The notes under the pieces are model-generated. The model had not been told where the DNA came from, made no database searches, and worked only from the letters and a program-made list of their open reading frames with translations. A DNA stretch of 64,000 nucleotides from NCBI RefSeq assembly GCF_001721295.1, contig NZ_MDDS01000004.1:83264-147263 (forward strand), written 5' to 3'. The position numbers and the translations under genes are program-made. The DNA comes from Sphingomonas turrisvirgatae. Its GTDB lineage: Bacteria; Pseudomonadota; Alphaproteobacteria; Sphingomonadales; Sphingomonadaceae. The stretch's first letter is position 1, and every line of letters begins with the position of its first letter. Below are positions 43,818 to 50,732 of this stretch, in pieces.

Positions 43818-43953
43818 GGCTTACAGGCACTCCTATGCGTTCGATCGGATCGTCCGCTCAGCCGTAAAGCTGCAATAAGGGTAGATGGAAGCATCACTGC
43901 CTAACATCGGTGTCTTATATCGCGATGCGCGATAACAACTCTGCCTGTAAGCC
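43818..43953 (-). ncRNA. Retron msr-msd non-coding RNA
   Basis: Transcribed toward the RT gene. The ends form the a1/a2 inverted repeat: GGCTTACAGGCA (5', 43953-43942) and TGCCTGTAAGCC (3', 43829-43818), 12 bp perfect. Next to a1 is a 7-bp hairpin (UAUCGCG-CAU-CGCGAUA, 43932-43916), as in an msr. Further on are CAGC-UUUACG-GCUG and a bulged stem ending in AGGAG before a2. From memory the ends (AGGCAGA..UUGUU and AGGAGUGCCUG) resemble the Ec67 retron RNA. The branching G and exact 5' end are not resolved. Confidence 0.8.
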
Positions 43954-44040
43954 TGCGGCGGTTCTTGTCCAAATTACCCAAAACTTCAAGGGATGATCCG
44001 CGAGCCGGGCAGTGCCCGGCGAGCGCTGAAATCAAACGAA

Positions 44041-44068
44041 GCGACCGCGCTCGGCGAGGAGCGGTCGC
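44041..44068. repeat. Hairpin between the retron and the ParB-like gene
   Basis: GCGACCGC (44041-44048) and GCGGTCGC (44061-44068) form a perfect 8-bp stem with a 12-base loop. Together with the hairpin at 44092-44119 it probably ends ParB-operon transcription before the retron. Confidence 0.5.
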
Positions 44069-44091
44069 GATTCTGGCAGGCGGTAAAGGAA

Positions 44092-44119
44092 GGCCGGGAC
44101 CGCTGGCGCGGCCCCGGCC
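44092..44119 (-). terminator. Likely terminator of the ParB-like gene
   Basis: GGCCCGGCC-type arms: GGCCGGGACC (44092-44101) and GGCCCCGGCC (44110-44119) pair over 10 positions with one G-U. On the minus strand a T-rich run (TTCCTTTACC) follows, as in an intrinsic terminator, 8 bp after the ParB stop. Confidence 0.6.
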
Positions 44120-44127
44120 CGATGCCG

Positions 44128-46203
44128 CTATTCGGCGGCGACGGCGTAGGAGGCTTCGCCGTCCTCCGCTCCGGTATCGGGGGCCTCCGCTCCGGACGGC
44201 TGCTCCACGGTCTCGGCATCCTCGGCCTCGACGGGTGCGGGCTGCTCCGCCTCCGGCTCGGGGGTCCGCAGGATCGCGGGCAACCATCCGGTCCCGGCCA
44301 GAAGCTGCTCGGCGGCCTGCGCCATGTCCGGCTTCTTCATGTCCGCGATACGGCGGGCGGCGTCCTCCGACACGCCTTCGGCGACGGCCTCGACGATATG
44401 CGCCTTGGTGACGCGGCCAAGGTAGCTGTCCACGGTCGGCGTCCAGTCCTTCGCCACGTCCAGCGCCAGCGCGCTCGCCAGCCGGTCGGCGGTTTGCAGC
44501 GAGCGGGGCTTGCGGTCCCACGGCAGACGCAGGGCATTGACGGTGCGGGACGCACAATGCGCCAGCAGCGCCAGCCGCTTCTCGTCGTCCAGCCCGACGA
44601 TGAAGCCCCACAGGTCGGCCACGTCACGCGGCATCCGCTCGGCCCACGCCTCGCGCGCCTCGTTCGCCTTGGCGGCAAGCGGCGTGTCCTCGATCCCGTC
44701 CGCGTGGCTGCCAAGCGGCGTCACGGTCGGACGAACCTCAAGGCAACCGGCCTCAGCGTAGCTGTAAAACAACTGCGCCGTGAGCGTGTGGATCAGGGCG
44801 ATCAGCGCTAGATCGGGCCGCTCGCCAAGCGCCACGCGAAGGGCCAGCGTCCGATGGGCGGACAGGTCGCGGGTGAGGCTGTCGGAAATCGGCTTGCCCG
44901 GTTCCTCGTCCTCTTCCTCGATTTCCTGCACTTCCTCGTCGCCGTCCTCGGCTTGCTCGTCCTCCACGGCCTCCGGGTCGAAGGCTTCGCCTTCGTCCTC
45001 GGGCTGCGGATCGGCCAGCGCCTCGTCCTCGGGACGGACGAAACCGCGCTCGATCCTGACCGTGCCGTCATGGTGCAGCACCACGAACACGCCGCCATGC
45101 GCGATCACATTGGCGTCGTAGGCGTGACGCTTGGCCGAAATGGCGTCGATCTCGTCGGAAATCGCCTCCAGCTTCTCGGCCACGTCCTCGGGCATCTCGT
45201 CATAGGACGAATAGCCCTCGGCAAGCTCGTCATGCTCGGTGGACAGCGCTTCCAGCCGCGCCTCGTCCTCATCCGACAGGGCGATGGTCTGCGGATAGAA
45301 GCGCCGCATCCCGTGGGCGTGGGGATAGTCGATATGCGCCTCGGCCCATTTCCAGCCCTCGGCCTGCACGGCCCCGGCGATCTCGCGCAACTTCTCGGCG
45401 GCGAGCATGTCGAGCAAGCCCGCATCCTCGAAGAACCCGCCTCGATCCTCGCTGAACAGGTCACGGATGATATTGCCGCCCGCCTCGACATAGGCGTCGG
45501 CACCGACGAACACCGCGCGCCGGTCGGTCGCCGGAACATTGCTCGCGGTCATGTCGCGCCGGATGATCCACGGCTCGCGGTTGTGATGCAGCCCCTCGAA
45601 CACCTGCTCCTGACGGGCATGGTCCTCGGTGATGGCGAAGGCCATAAGCTGGTCCAGCGTAAGTCCGTCCTCCCGATAGACCTGCAACAGCTTCGGGCTG
45701 ACAGCCCCCAAGCGAAGCCGCTGCTTCACCGCGCCCGCCGACACGCCGAACCGCGCGCCGATCTCCTGCGCCCCCCAACCCTTGTCGTTGGAAAGCTCCG
45801 CGAACCGCTCGAACTGGTCGGCGGGGTGCATGGGCGTCCGGGTCACGTTCTCGTCCAGACTGATCTCGGCGGGATCGTTCAGCGTATCCAGCCAGCAGCG
45901 CACCGGCTCGGATTTCTTGATCTGCTTGCGCTTGGCGCGCAGCAGCATCGCCAGCCTGCGGCCCTCGCCAGCGGTAACGAGGTAATATCCGGTCGGCGTC
46001 CCGTCCTCCTTGGCTTCCGGCTCAATGACAAGGTTCTGGATCAGCCCCTTGTGCTGGATGGAAGCGGCCAGCGCCTCGATAGCGGCTTCCCCATGCGGCA
46101 CCTTGCGGGCATTGCGCGGGGACTTCTTGAGCTTGGCGAGCGGCACGAAAATCTCGACGCCCGACACAGGCTCGGCGGCGACGGTTTCGGTAACAGCGTT
46201 CAT
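44128..46203 (-). CDS. ParB/RepB-family DNA-binding protein of the mobile element
   Basis: 691 residues; the ATG at 46203 follows AAGGAG. The ParB nuclease-like domain is at the N-terminus (VEIFVPLAKLKKSPRNARK ... HKGLIQNLVIEPEA ... YYLVTAGEGRRLAMLLRA), then a helix-turn-helix (AQEIGARFGVSAGAVKQRL, about 145-165). A very acidic stretch (EDEQAEDGDEEVQEIEEEDEE) lies near 430, and a long C-terminal domain ends in an acidic Ala/Pro/Glu tail. This long type is a common backbone gene of alphaproteobacterial plasmids and ICEs; segregation or transcriptional control is inferred. Confidence 0.85.
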   Translation of the reverse strand: MNAVTETVAAEPVSGVEIFVPLAKLKKSPRNARKVPHGEAAIEALAASIQHKGLIQNLVIEPEAKEDGTPTGYYLVTAGEGRRLAMLLRAKRKQIKKSEPVRCWLDTLNDPAEISLDENVTRTPMHPADQFERFAELSNDKGWGAQEIGARFGVSAGAVKQRLRLGAVSPKLLQVYREDGLTLDQLMAFAITEDHARQEQVFEGLHHNREPWIIRRDMTASNVPATDRRAVFVGADAYVEAGGNIIRDLFSEDRGGFFEDAGLLDMLAAEKLREIAGAVQAEGWKWAEAHIDYPHAHGMRRFYPQTIALSDEDEARLEALSTEHDELAEGYSSYDEMPEDVAEKLEAISDEIDAISAKRHAYDANVIAHGGVFVVLHHDGTVRIERGFVRPEDEALADPQPEDEGEAFDPEAVEDEQAEDGDEEVQEIEEEDEEPGKPISDSLTRDLSAHRTLALRVALGERPDLALIALIHTLTAQLFYSYAEAGCLEVRPTVTPLGSHADGIEDTPLAAKANEAREAWAERMPRDVADLWGFIVGLDDEKRLALLAHCASRTVNALRLPWDRKPRSLQTADRLASALALDVAKDWTPTVDSYLGRVTKAHIVEAVAEGVSEDAARRIADMKKPDMAQAAEQLLAGTGWLPAILRTPEPEAEQPAPVEAEDAETVEQPSGAEAPDTGAEDGEASYAVAAE

Positions 46204-46299
46204 CACACTTCTCCTTCAAACCGCACTCACCCCGGAATGGGGTGGGCGGCGAAGGAGCGGACCGGCAGGCCCGCCGGCGGAGCCGGGCAGCACCCGTAG

Positions 46300-46319
46300 G
46301 GCCGGAACGCAGAGGAGGT
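46300..46319 (-). repeat. 20-bp leader motif, copy 2
   Basis: Identical to 40962-40981 and in the same orientation, about 95 bp upstream of the ParB-like gene. The sequence between each copy and its gene differs. Confidence 0.6.
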
Positions 46320-46407
46320 AAGCGCGCCTGCGCGCGTTGCGGACCGGCGCGGCGGGCCTAAAGGGAAGCGTCGCCCACCCCACCGACGGGGAGAGCTACA
46401 ACAATGC

Positions 46408-46577
46408 GATCGGGCCGGTGTAGCCCTGGCCCGATCTCCATAGATGCTAAGAAGCGCAAATCCGTGGACACGGATTTACGTATCGGCGTGGAGACGCCGA
46501 GCGGGGCGTTGCGGGGTGTCCCCGCTTGAAGGGGTCTGGTGAGACTTCGGGCTCACCAGTAGGGGAAGACGTTCCCC
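46408..46577. repeat. Array of six consecutive perfect hairpins
   Basis: Six inverted repeats follow each other in 170 bp: arms at 46408-46416/46428-46436 (9 bp), 46458-46465/46470-46477 (8), 46484-46489/46494-46499 (6), 46500-46506/46520-46526 (7), 46536-46543/46552-46559 (8) and 46562-46567/46572-46577 (6). The arm sequences all differ and loops are 4-13 bases. The array lies in the 396-bp gap between the divergent ParB-like and AlbA_2 genes. It could be a structured RNA, a single-strand origin or a protein-loading site. Confidence 0.7.
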
Positions 46578-46599
46578 CTTTTCAGTCCTCGCTGTCCTC

Positions 46600-47559
46600 G
46601 TGATAAGCGACGACATGATTGACAAGCCACTCGACCAGATCGGAGTCGCAGACCTCGAAGCCTTAGTGACCTACGGCCGGTCTGAAGGCCGCAGCTTGGA
46701 CTTCAAGCTGATCTTTCCAGGCGCGGGCGAGAAGGCTGTGAAGGACTTCCTCGCCGACGTGAGCGCCTTCGCCAACACGGACGGCGGGGATATGGTCATC
46801 GGAGTGCGGGAAGACGGCAACGGTGTCGCGGCCGAGATCGTTGGTATCTCCGCCGCGACGTTGGATACCGATCTGCTGCGGATTGAGGATCAATTGCGAA
46901 ACTGCATCGATCCGCGCATTCCGCAGTTCCGGGTGCAGACGATCACACTGGCGAGTGGGGCGGCCGTCCTCGTGATGCGCGTCGGCGCCAGCACCGTCGC
47001 CCCGCATCGCGTCACCTACAATAAGAGCAGCCGTTTCTACGGTCGGAATAGTCGGGGGAATTACGAGATGGGCACCGGCGAGCTGCGGCAGGCGTTCGCC
47101 GCCTCGGATGAGATGCCACGCAAGATTCGGGATCTCCATCATCGGGCCGTCGAGGCGACGACCGGGAAGGACATGCCGTGCCGCCTCGCCGAAGTCCCGG
47201 CCGCCGTTCTGACCGTCGCTCCCATGTCGGTTCTGCGCGAGGCGCGGGACATCCGCGTGACCCGCGAGACGGCGGTTCTGCCGCCGCGCGTCAGTGGCGG
47301 CATAGACATGGTGATCGGTCTGGACGGCTTGGTCGTCCACTCGCCGATCGACCAGGACAGCAATGCCGTGCGCACATGGTCGGTCAATCACCGGCGCGGC
47401 TATGTGGATTTCGCCTGGGCGATTGGACGGACCAAGGATGGCCAGAAGATCATCTGGCGGAAGTATTTTGATGAGCAGGTGATCGGGGCGGCGCGCAGCG
47501 CGGTCGCACGTCTGAGAAGTTTTGGCATCGAAGGCCTTGGGTCGCGATGGCGACGTTGA
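46600..47559 (+). CDS. AlbA_2/Schlafen-type putative ATP-binding protein
   Basis: 319 residues from a GTG at 46600 (an ATG at 46615 is also possible). The N-terminal 130 residues are an AlbA_2 (Schlafen AAA_4) domain: EGRSLDFKLIFPG ... DFLADVSAFANTDGGDMVIGV and APHRVTYNKSSRFYGRNSRG. The C-terminal 150 residues match no family recognised. AlbA_2 proteins occur in regulators and in defence islands. It lies beside the Qat operon and the retron, so a defence role is possible but not shown. Confidence 0.75.
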   Translation: MISDDMIDKPLDQIGVADLEALVTYGRSEGRSLDFKLIFPGAGEKAVKDFLADVSAFANTDGGDMVIGVREDGNGVAAEIVGISAATLDTDLLRIEDQLRNCIDPRIPQFRVQTITLASGAAVLVMRVGASTVAPHRVTYNKSSRFYGRNSRGNYEMGTGELRQAFAASDEMPRKIRDLHHRAVEATTGKDMPCRLAEVPAAVLTVAPMSVLREARDIRVTRETAVLPPRVSGGIDMVIGLDGLVVHSPIDQDSNAVRTWSVNHRRGYVDFAWAIGRTKDGQKIIWRKYFDEQVIGAARSAVARLRSFGIEGLGSRWRR

Positions 47560-47735
47560 CCGGCATACGAGACTACAGGGTTATCACCGGCGACGATTAT
47601 TTCACGGATGCGGCATGGCAAGACCCGGCCTATCTGGGCGAGGTCGTTGATGACACGCTTGGTCCGGAGAGCTTGCAGCCCTTCATTGACGGATTCTGGC
47701 GCTTGTTCGGGATCGACGAGGCGCCCCGCTCCTAA
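47547..47735 (+). CDS. Small hypothetical protein overlapping the AlbA_2 gene
   Basis: 62 residues (MATLTGIRDYRVITGDDYFTDAAWQDPAYLGEVVDDTLGPES ... FGIDEAPRS). The start overlaps the AlbA_2 stop by 13 bases and the stop is 5 bp from the convergent QatD stop. The acidic, aromatic composition looks like a folded small protein, not a shadow ORF. It may be an accessory or partner of the AlbA_2 protein; unrecognised otherwise. Confidence 0.5.
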   Translation: MATLTGIRDYRVITGDDYFTDAAWQDPAYLGEVVDDTLGPESLQPFIDGFWRLFGIDEAPRS

Positions 47736-47740
47736 CGAGC

Positions 47741-48493
47741 CTAGCTTTGCTCAGCGAGCAGGCTTTTCAGATTCCGCATGATCGTGGCGGACATATCTGC
47801 TGGCGTCAGTCCGTGCAGACGCGCCAAGCCTTCCACAGCGATCCAGACATCGCTCGGCGTGGCAGGACGGGCGTCCGTCTGGGTGAACGGCCCATCTGTT
47901 TCCGTTAGAACGCGATCCAAGGGCAGCGCCTTGGTTATCGCCGTGCGCTTTTCATTAACGAGCATCTCCGCGTTCACCGAAAAATAGCAGCCGAGATCGA
48001 CCGCTCTCTTGGCCTCTGCTGCGGTGCCGGTGAACCAATGGAGCACCACGCGCCCGCGCGGGGGCGGCATGTATTGCTCGATCATATCGAGCACGGCTTT
48101 GGTCGCGCGGACGCTATGCGTCGTGACGATCTTGTTTCCCGCCGCCGCGCAGAGCGACAGCACCCGAGCGAAAATCTTCTTCTGCGTCTCGAACGACTTG
48201 TAGAAGCGTGGGCCAGCGTCCAGCCCGACCTCGCCGACATAGCGCGTTCGCGGTAGCAATTCCTCCCATAGTCCGATCTCATGAGCGCGGTCGGCGACCA
48301 GTTGAGGATGCAGGCCGAGAGCCGCTCGGACATGACGGGTGGCAGACGCCAGTTCGTGATTGCGCGGCCAAGCCTTGGGCGTGGTGGTCACGGTGAGGGT
48401 GAACACGCCATCGCGCTCGCAACGCTCCACCGCGGCCGCGTGGTCGGGGTAGAGATCGAGGTGGCAATGAAAATCGACGAGACCCGATCGCAT
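47741..48493 (-). CDS. qatD: QatD, TatD-like DNase of the Qat defence system
   Basis: 250 residues. TatD-type amidohydrolase fold: LVDFHCHLDLYP (first metal-binding H-x-H), GLHPQLV, VGEVGLDAGP, IVTTHSV, VVLHWFTGT and LTETDGPF. Last gene of the operon, 8 bp after qatC. In the Qat system all four genes are needed for phage resistance in the published examples. Confidence 0.9.
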   Translation of the reverse strand: MRSGLVDFHCHLDLYPDHAAAVERCERDGVFTLTVTTTPKAWPRNHELASATRHVRAALGLHPQLVADRAHEIGLWEELLPRTRYVGEVGLDAGPRFYKSFETQKKIFARVLSLCAAAGNKIVTTHSVRATKAVLDMIEQYMPPPRGRVVLHWFTGTAAEAKRAVDLGCYFSVNAEMLVNEKRTAITKALPLDRVLTETDGPFTQTDARPATPSDVWIAVEGLARLHGLTPADMSATIMRNLKSLLAEQS

Positions 48494-48501
48494 GGGGCCT
48501 C

Positions 48502-49851
48502 TTACGACGGTGCGGCGCGAACGCCAGTCAGCAAGCGCCCAACCTCCTCCAATCCGCGGCGATAGACTTCGGCCAAGTCATCGTGGCGGGAGGGATCATC
48601 ATAGAGAGGCCCCGGCTTGTGGATGAGGGCCTTTGCGAGTTCCGGGCGCTTCGATAGCCGCGCGATCGCGATCTGGAAGGATCGGACCTGCTGACCTTCG
48701 GCCTGCCTGGTGTCCAATGTGGCAGCCTTCAGGTCGGGCACCCCGTAAACTGTCGCATCCTTGCCTCGCAGAGAGGCCCGCCGAATGAGACATGGCAGAC
48801 AGTATCCGCAGTGTCCTTGTGGCTTCTTGGTCCAGCGCCCCTTCGTCGGCGATGAACACGATAGCGACAGAGGGGCGAGCTGCTTCAACAAGGCAGGATT
48901 GGCGCACTCGGCGACCATTTCCCCCTTGGTCTTGTGCCAATAGGGATTTTCGACCTCGCCTCCCACACCGAGCGCGCCGAGCAATTCGTTCCACCGAGCT
49001 ATGTAGAAAGGATGCGTCGTTCGGGTGCTGAGCGCGCCGAGCCTAAGTCGATCGAGCGGCACATTGAGCGCGATCAAGCCGTTTTCCGGAACCTTGAGCA
49101 CGAAGTCGCGGCCGAGCGCGGTCCCGGCGGCGACGCCCAGCGAGAAGAACAGGAAGGATCGGCCGCGCGTGGTGTCCTCCGACCCGACATCCTCGACCAG
49201 CCCGGTGTCAAAGCTCATCCACACCCGCAATCGATCGAAGGCGGATGCTTTATGGGCGGCTTTCAAACCATCGAAGCACTGCTCCTGCGACTTGCTCACC
49301 AGTCCTTCGCCGGCGTGGCTGACCAGAAGCGGCGTCTCGCCGGCGTTCAGGCTGTCGATCGCGCCGATCAAGCTGTCCAAACCGCCGGAGAACAGACTCA
49401 CGCGATCGAACGGGGCGGGAATGAGAGTGGGCGCGGCAGGAGAAACCAGCTTCGCGTATCCCTTCGTCCGCTTGCGGAATCCAACACCCCATCTGTCGCC
49501 GGTCAGGAAGTTCAGGGCGCGGACCAGGATGGGCGCGGTGGCTGTCCATCGCACGGGATCGCTCACCGGGATGACCAGCCGAATCTCGCGCGTCCAGGCA
49601 TCCTGCGATTCCGTCGAGCGGGAGATGCGGGTGTCCGCGGCATGAACATGGGCCGCGACTACGAGCATGTCCGCGCCGATCTCGCTCGGGGTCAGGTGCA
49701 GCGCCTTGAGATCGGCCAAGGCGCGGCCGATCCCATGATCGAGACGCTTGCCCGCCACCAACTGCAAGGTCGATGCGACCTCATCGCGCGCCTTGGGAAC
49801 GCGGGTCTTATCGTCCTCGCCGAAACGGCCGATGATGACATGCCGCCTCAT
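48502..49851 (-). CDS. qatC: QatC, QueC-like protein of the Qat defence system
   Basis: 449 residues. The C-terminal half is QueC-like: P-loop-type SLFSGGLDSLIGAIDSL (PPi-synthetase motif S-G-G-L-D-S) and a Cys cluster HCGYCLPCLIRR as in the zinc site of QueC. The N-terminal extension is characteristic of QatC and not of QueC. It overlaps qatB by four bases. QueC makes 7-cyano-7-deazaguanine; the QatC substrate is not known, but a nucleobase or protein modification has been proposed. Confidence 0.9.
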   Translation of the reverse strand: MRRHVIIGRFGEDDKTRVPKARDEVASTLQLVAGKRLDHGIGRALADLKALHLTPSEIGADMLVVAAHVHAADTRISRSTESQDAWTREIRLVIPVSDPVRWTATAPILVRALNFLTGDRWGVGFRKRTKGYAKLVSPAAPTLIPAPFDRVSLFSGGLDSLIGAIDSLNAGETPLLVSHAGEGLVSKSQEQCFDGLKAAHKASAFDRLRVWMSFDTGLVEDVGSEDTTRGRSFLFFSLGVAAGTALGRDFVLKVPENGLIALNVPLDRLRLGALSTRTTHPFYIARWNELLGALGVGGEVENPYWHKTKGEMVAECANPALLKQLAPLSLSCSSPTKGRWTKKPQGHCGYCLPCLIRRASLRGKDATVYGVPDLKAATLDTRQAEGQQVRSFQIAIARLSKRPELAKALIHKPGPLYDDPSRHDDLAEVYRRGLEEVGRLLTGVRAAPS

Positions 49852-50732
49852 TTCGCTGCCTCCCCATCGCCCATCGTCTGCAACACGTCGAAGGCGGATT
49901 GATAGACGTTGGTCACGAAGCCCATCACCGCGTCAGGAGTCAGCGACTGTATGTTGACGCCCGCAGCGTTGATCGCGTCGCTGACACCGCGCTGGATGAA
50001 ATCACGCAGTTGCGACTGAACCCTCTCGGCCGCGCGCGGGTCGGCAGGTAAGGTTACGACCTTGGTGCCGATGTCGTTGCAGATGCGCGCCTCGATCGCG
50101 TGCGTCGCGTATAGTTCGAAAACGGTCTGGATTTGACCGGGTGTCAGCGCGTCGATGTCGGTAATGCCCGCACCGGCGAGATCCGCGATGGTCTCGACGA
50201 AGGCGTCCCGCGCGATGCCCTCGTCGATCGACCCGCCTTCGGGGCAGATGTAATCTGCGAGTCCCGCGAACACTTCCTCGATCGGACGCCCGGCGAGGCT
50301 TTCGAGGTTGAGCGTTCGCAACGCTTCGCGCACGCCATTCGCGCTGGCGTCGTTGAGGAACCTGACCAGTCCGGCGCCCGCGCCCCGCGATGAGCCCATG
50401 CGCTGCGCGGCCTGGCGTGAGCCGCCCGCCGATTTGGACACATATTGCGAGACCGCGCGGCCGAGGCTCCTGCGGTCGCTTCCGCCCGAACTTGCGAAGC
50501 GCGTGAAATTGTTCCGGGCCGATGTGAACCGATCCGATGCCCCTGCCGGCGCGGTCGGCCGCGGCGCTGGTGCTGGAGGAACTGCTGGAGGCGATCCATC
50601 AGGTGACGGGGGTTGTGCCCCGTCGCCATCACCCGCGCCCGCACCGGCCCCGCCGTCACCGTCGCCCTGCAACCAACTCGGGATCAGCGGCGTGCCGCCA
50701 CCTGCACCCCCATAAGCATTCGACGTTCCCAT
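49848..50732 (-). CDS. qatB: QatB of the Qat defence system
   Basis: 294 residues from the ATG at 50732, which overlaps the qatA stop by four bases. The start MGTSNAYGGAGGGTPLIPSWL is typical of QatB. A Pro/Ala/Gly-rich disordered linker (about 22-70) leads to a helical domain (RFTSARNNFTRFASSGG ... SQYVSKSAGGSRQAAQRMG) and a C-terminal helical part. No enzymatic motif is seen; function unknown, required by the system in published cases. Confidence 0.88.
   Translation of the reverse strand: MGTSNAYGGAGGGTPLIPSWLQGDGDGGAGAGAGDGDGAQPPSPDGSPPAVPPAPAPRPTAPAGASDRFTSARNNFTRFASSGGSDRRSLGRAVSQYVSKSAGGSRQAAQRMGSSRGAGAGLVRFLNDASANGVREALRTLNLESLAGRPIEEVFAGLADYICPEGGSIDEGIARDAFVETIADLAGAGITDIDALTPGQIQTVFELYATHAIEARICNDIGTKVVTLPADPRAAERVQSQLRDFIQRGVSDAINAAGVNIQSLTPDAVMGFVTNVYQSAFDVLQTMGDGEAAK

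Noticed and set aside
44854..46299. 481-residue plus-strand ORF
   Set aside because: Antisense shadow of the ParB-like gene.
46408..46577. CRISPR array
   Set aside because: The units are inverted repeats of different sequence, not identical direct repeats with spacers, and there are no cas genes.
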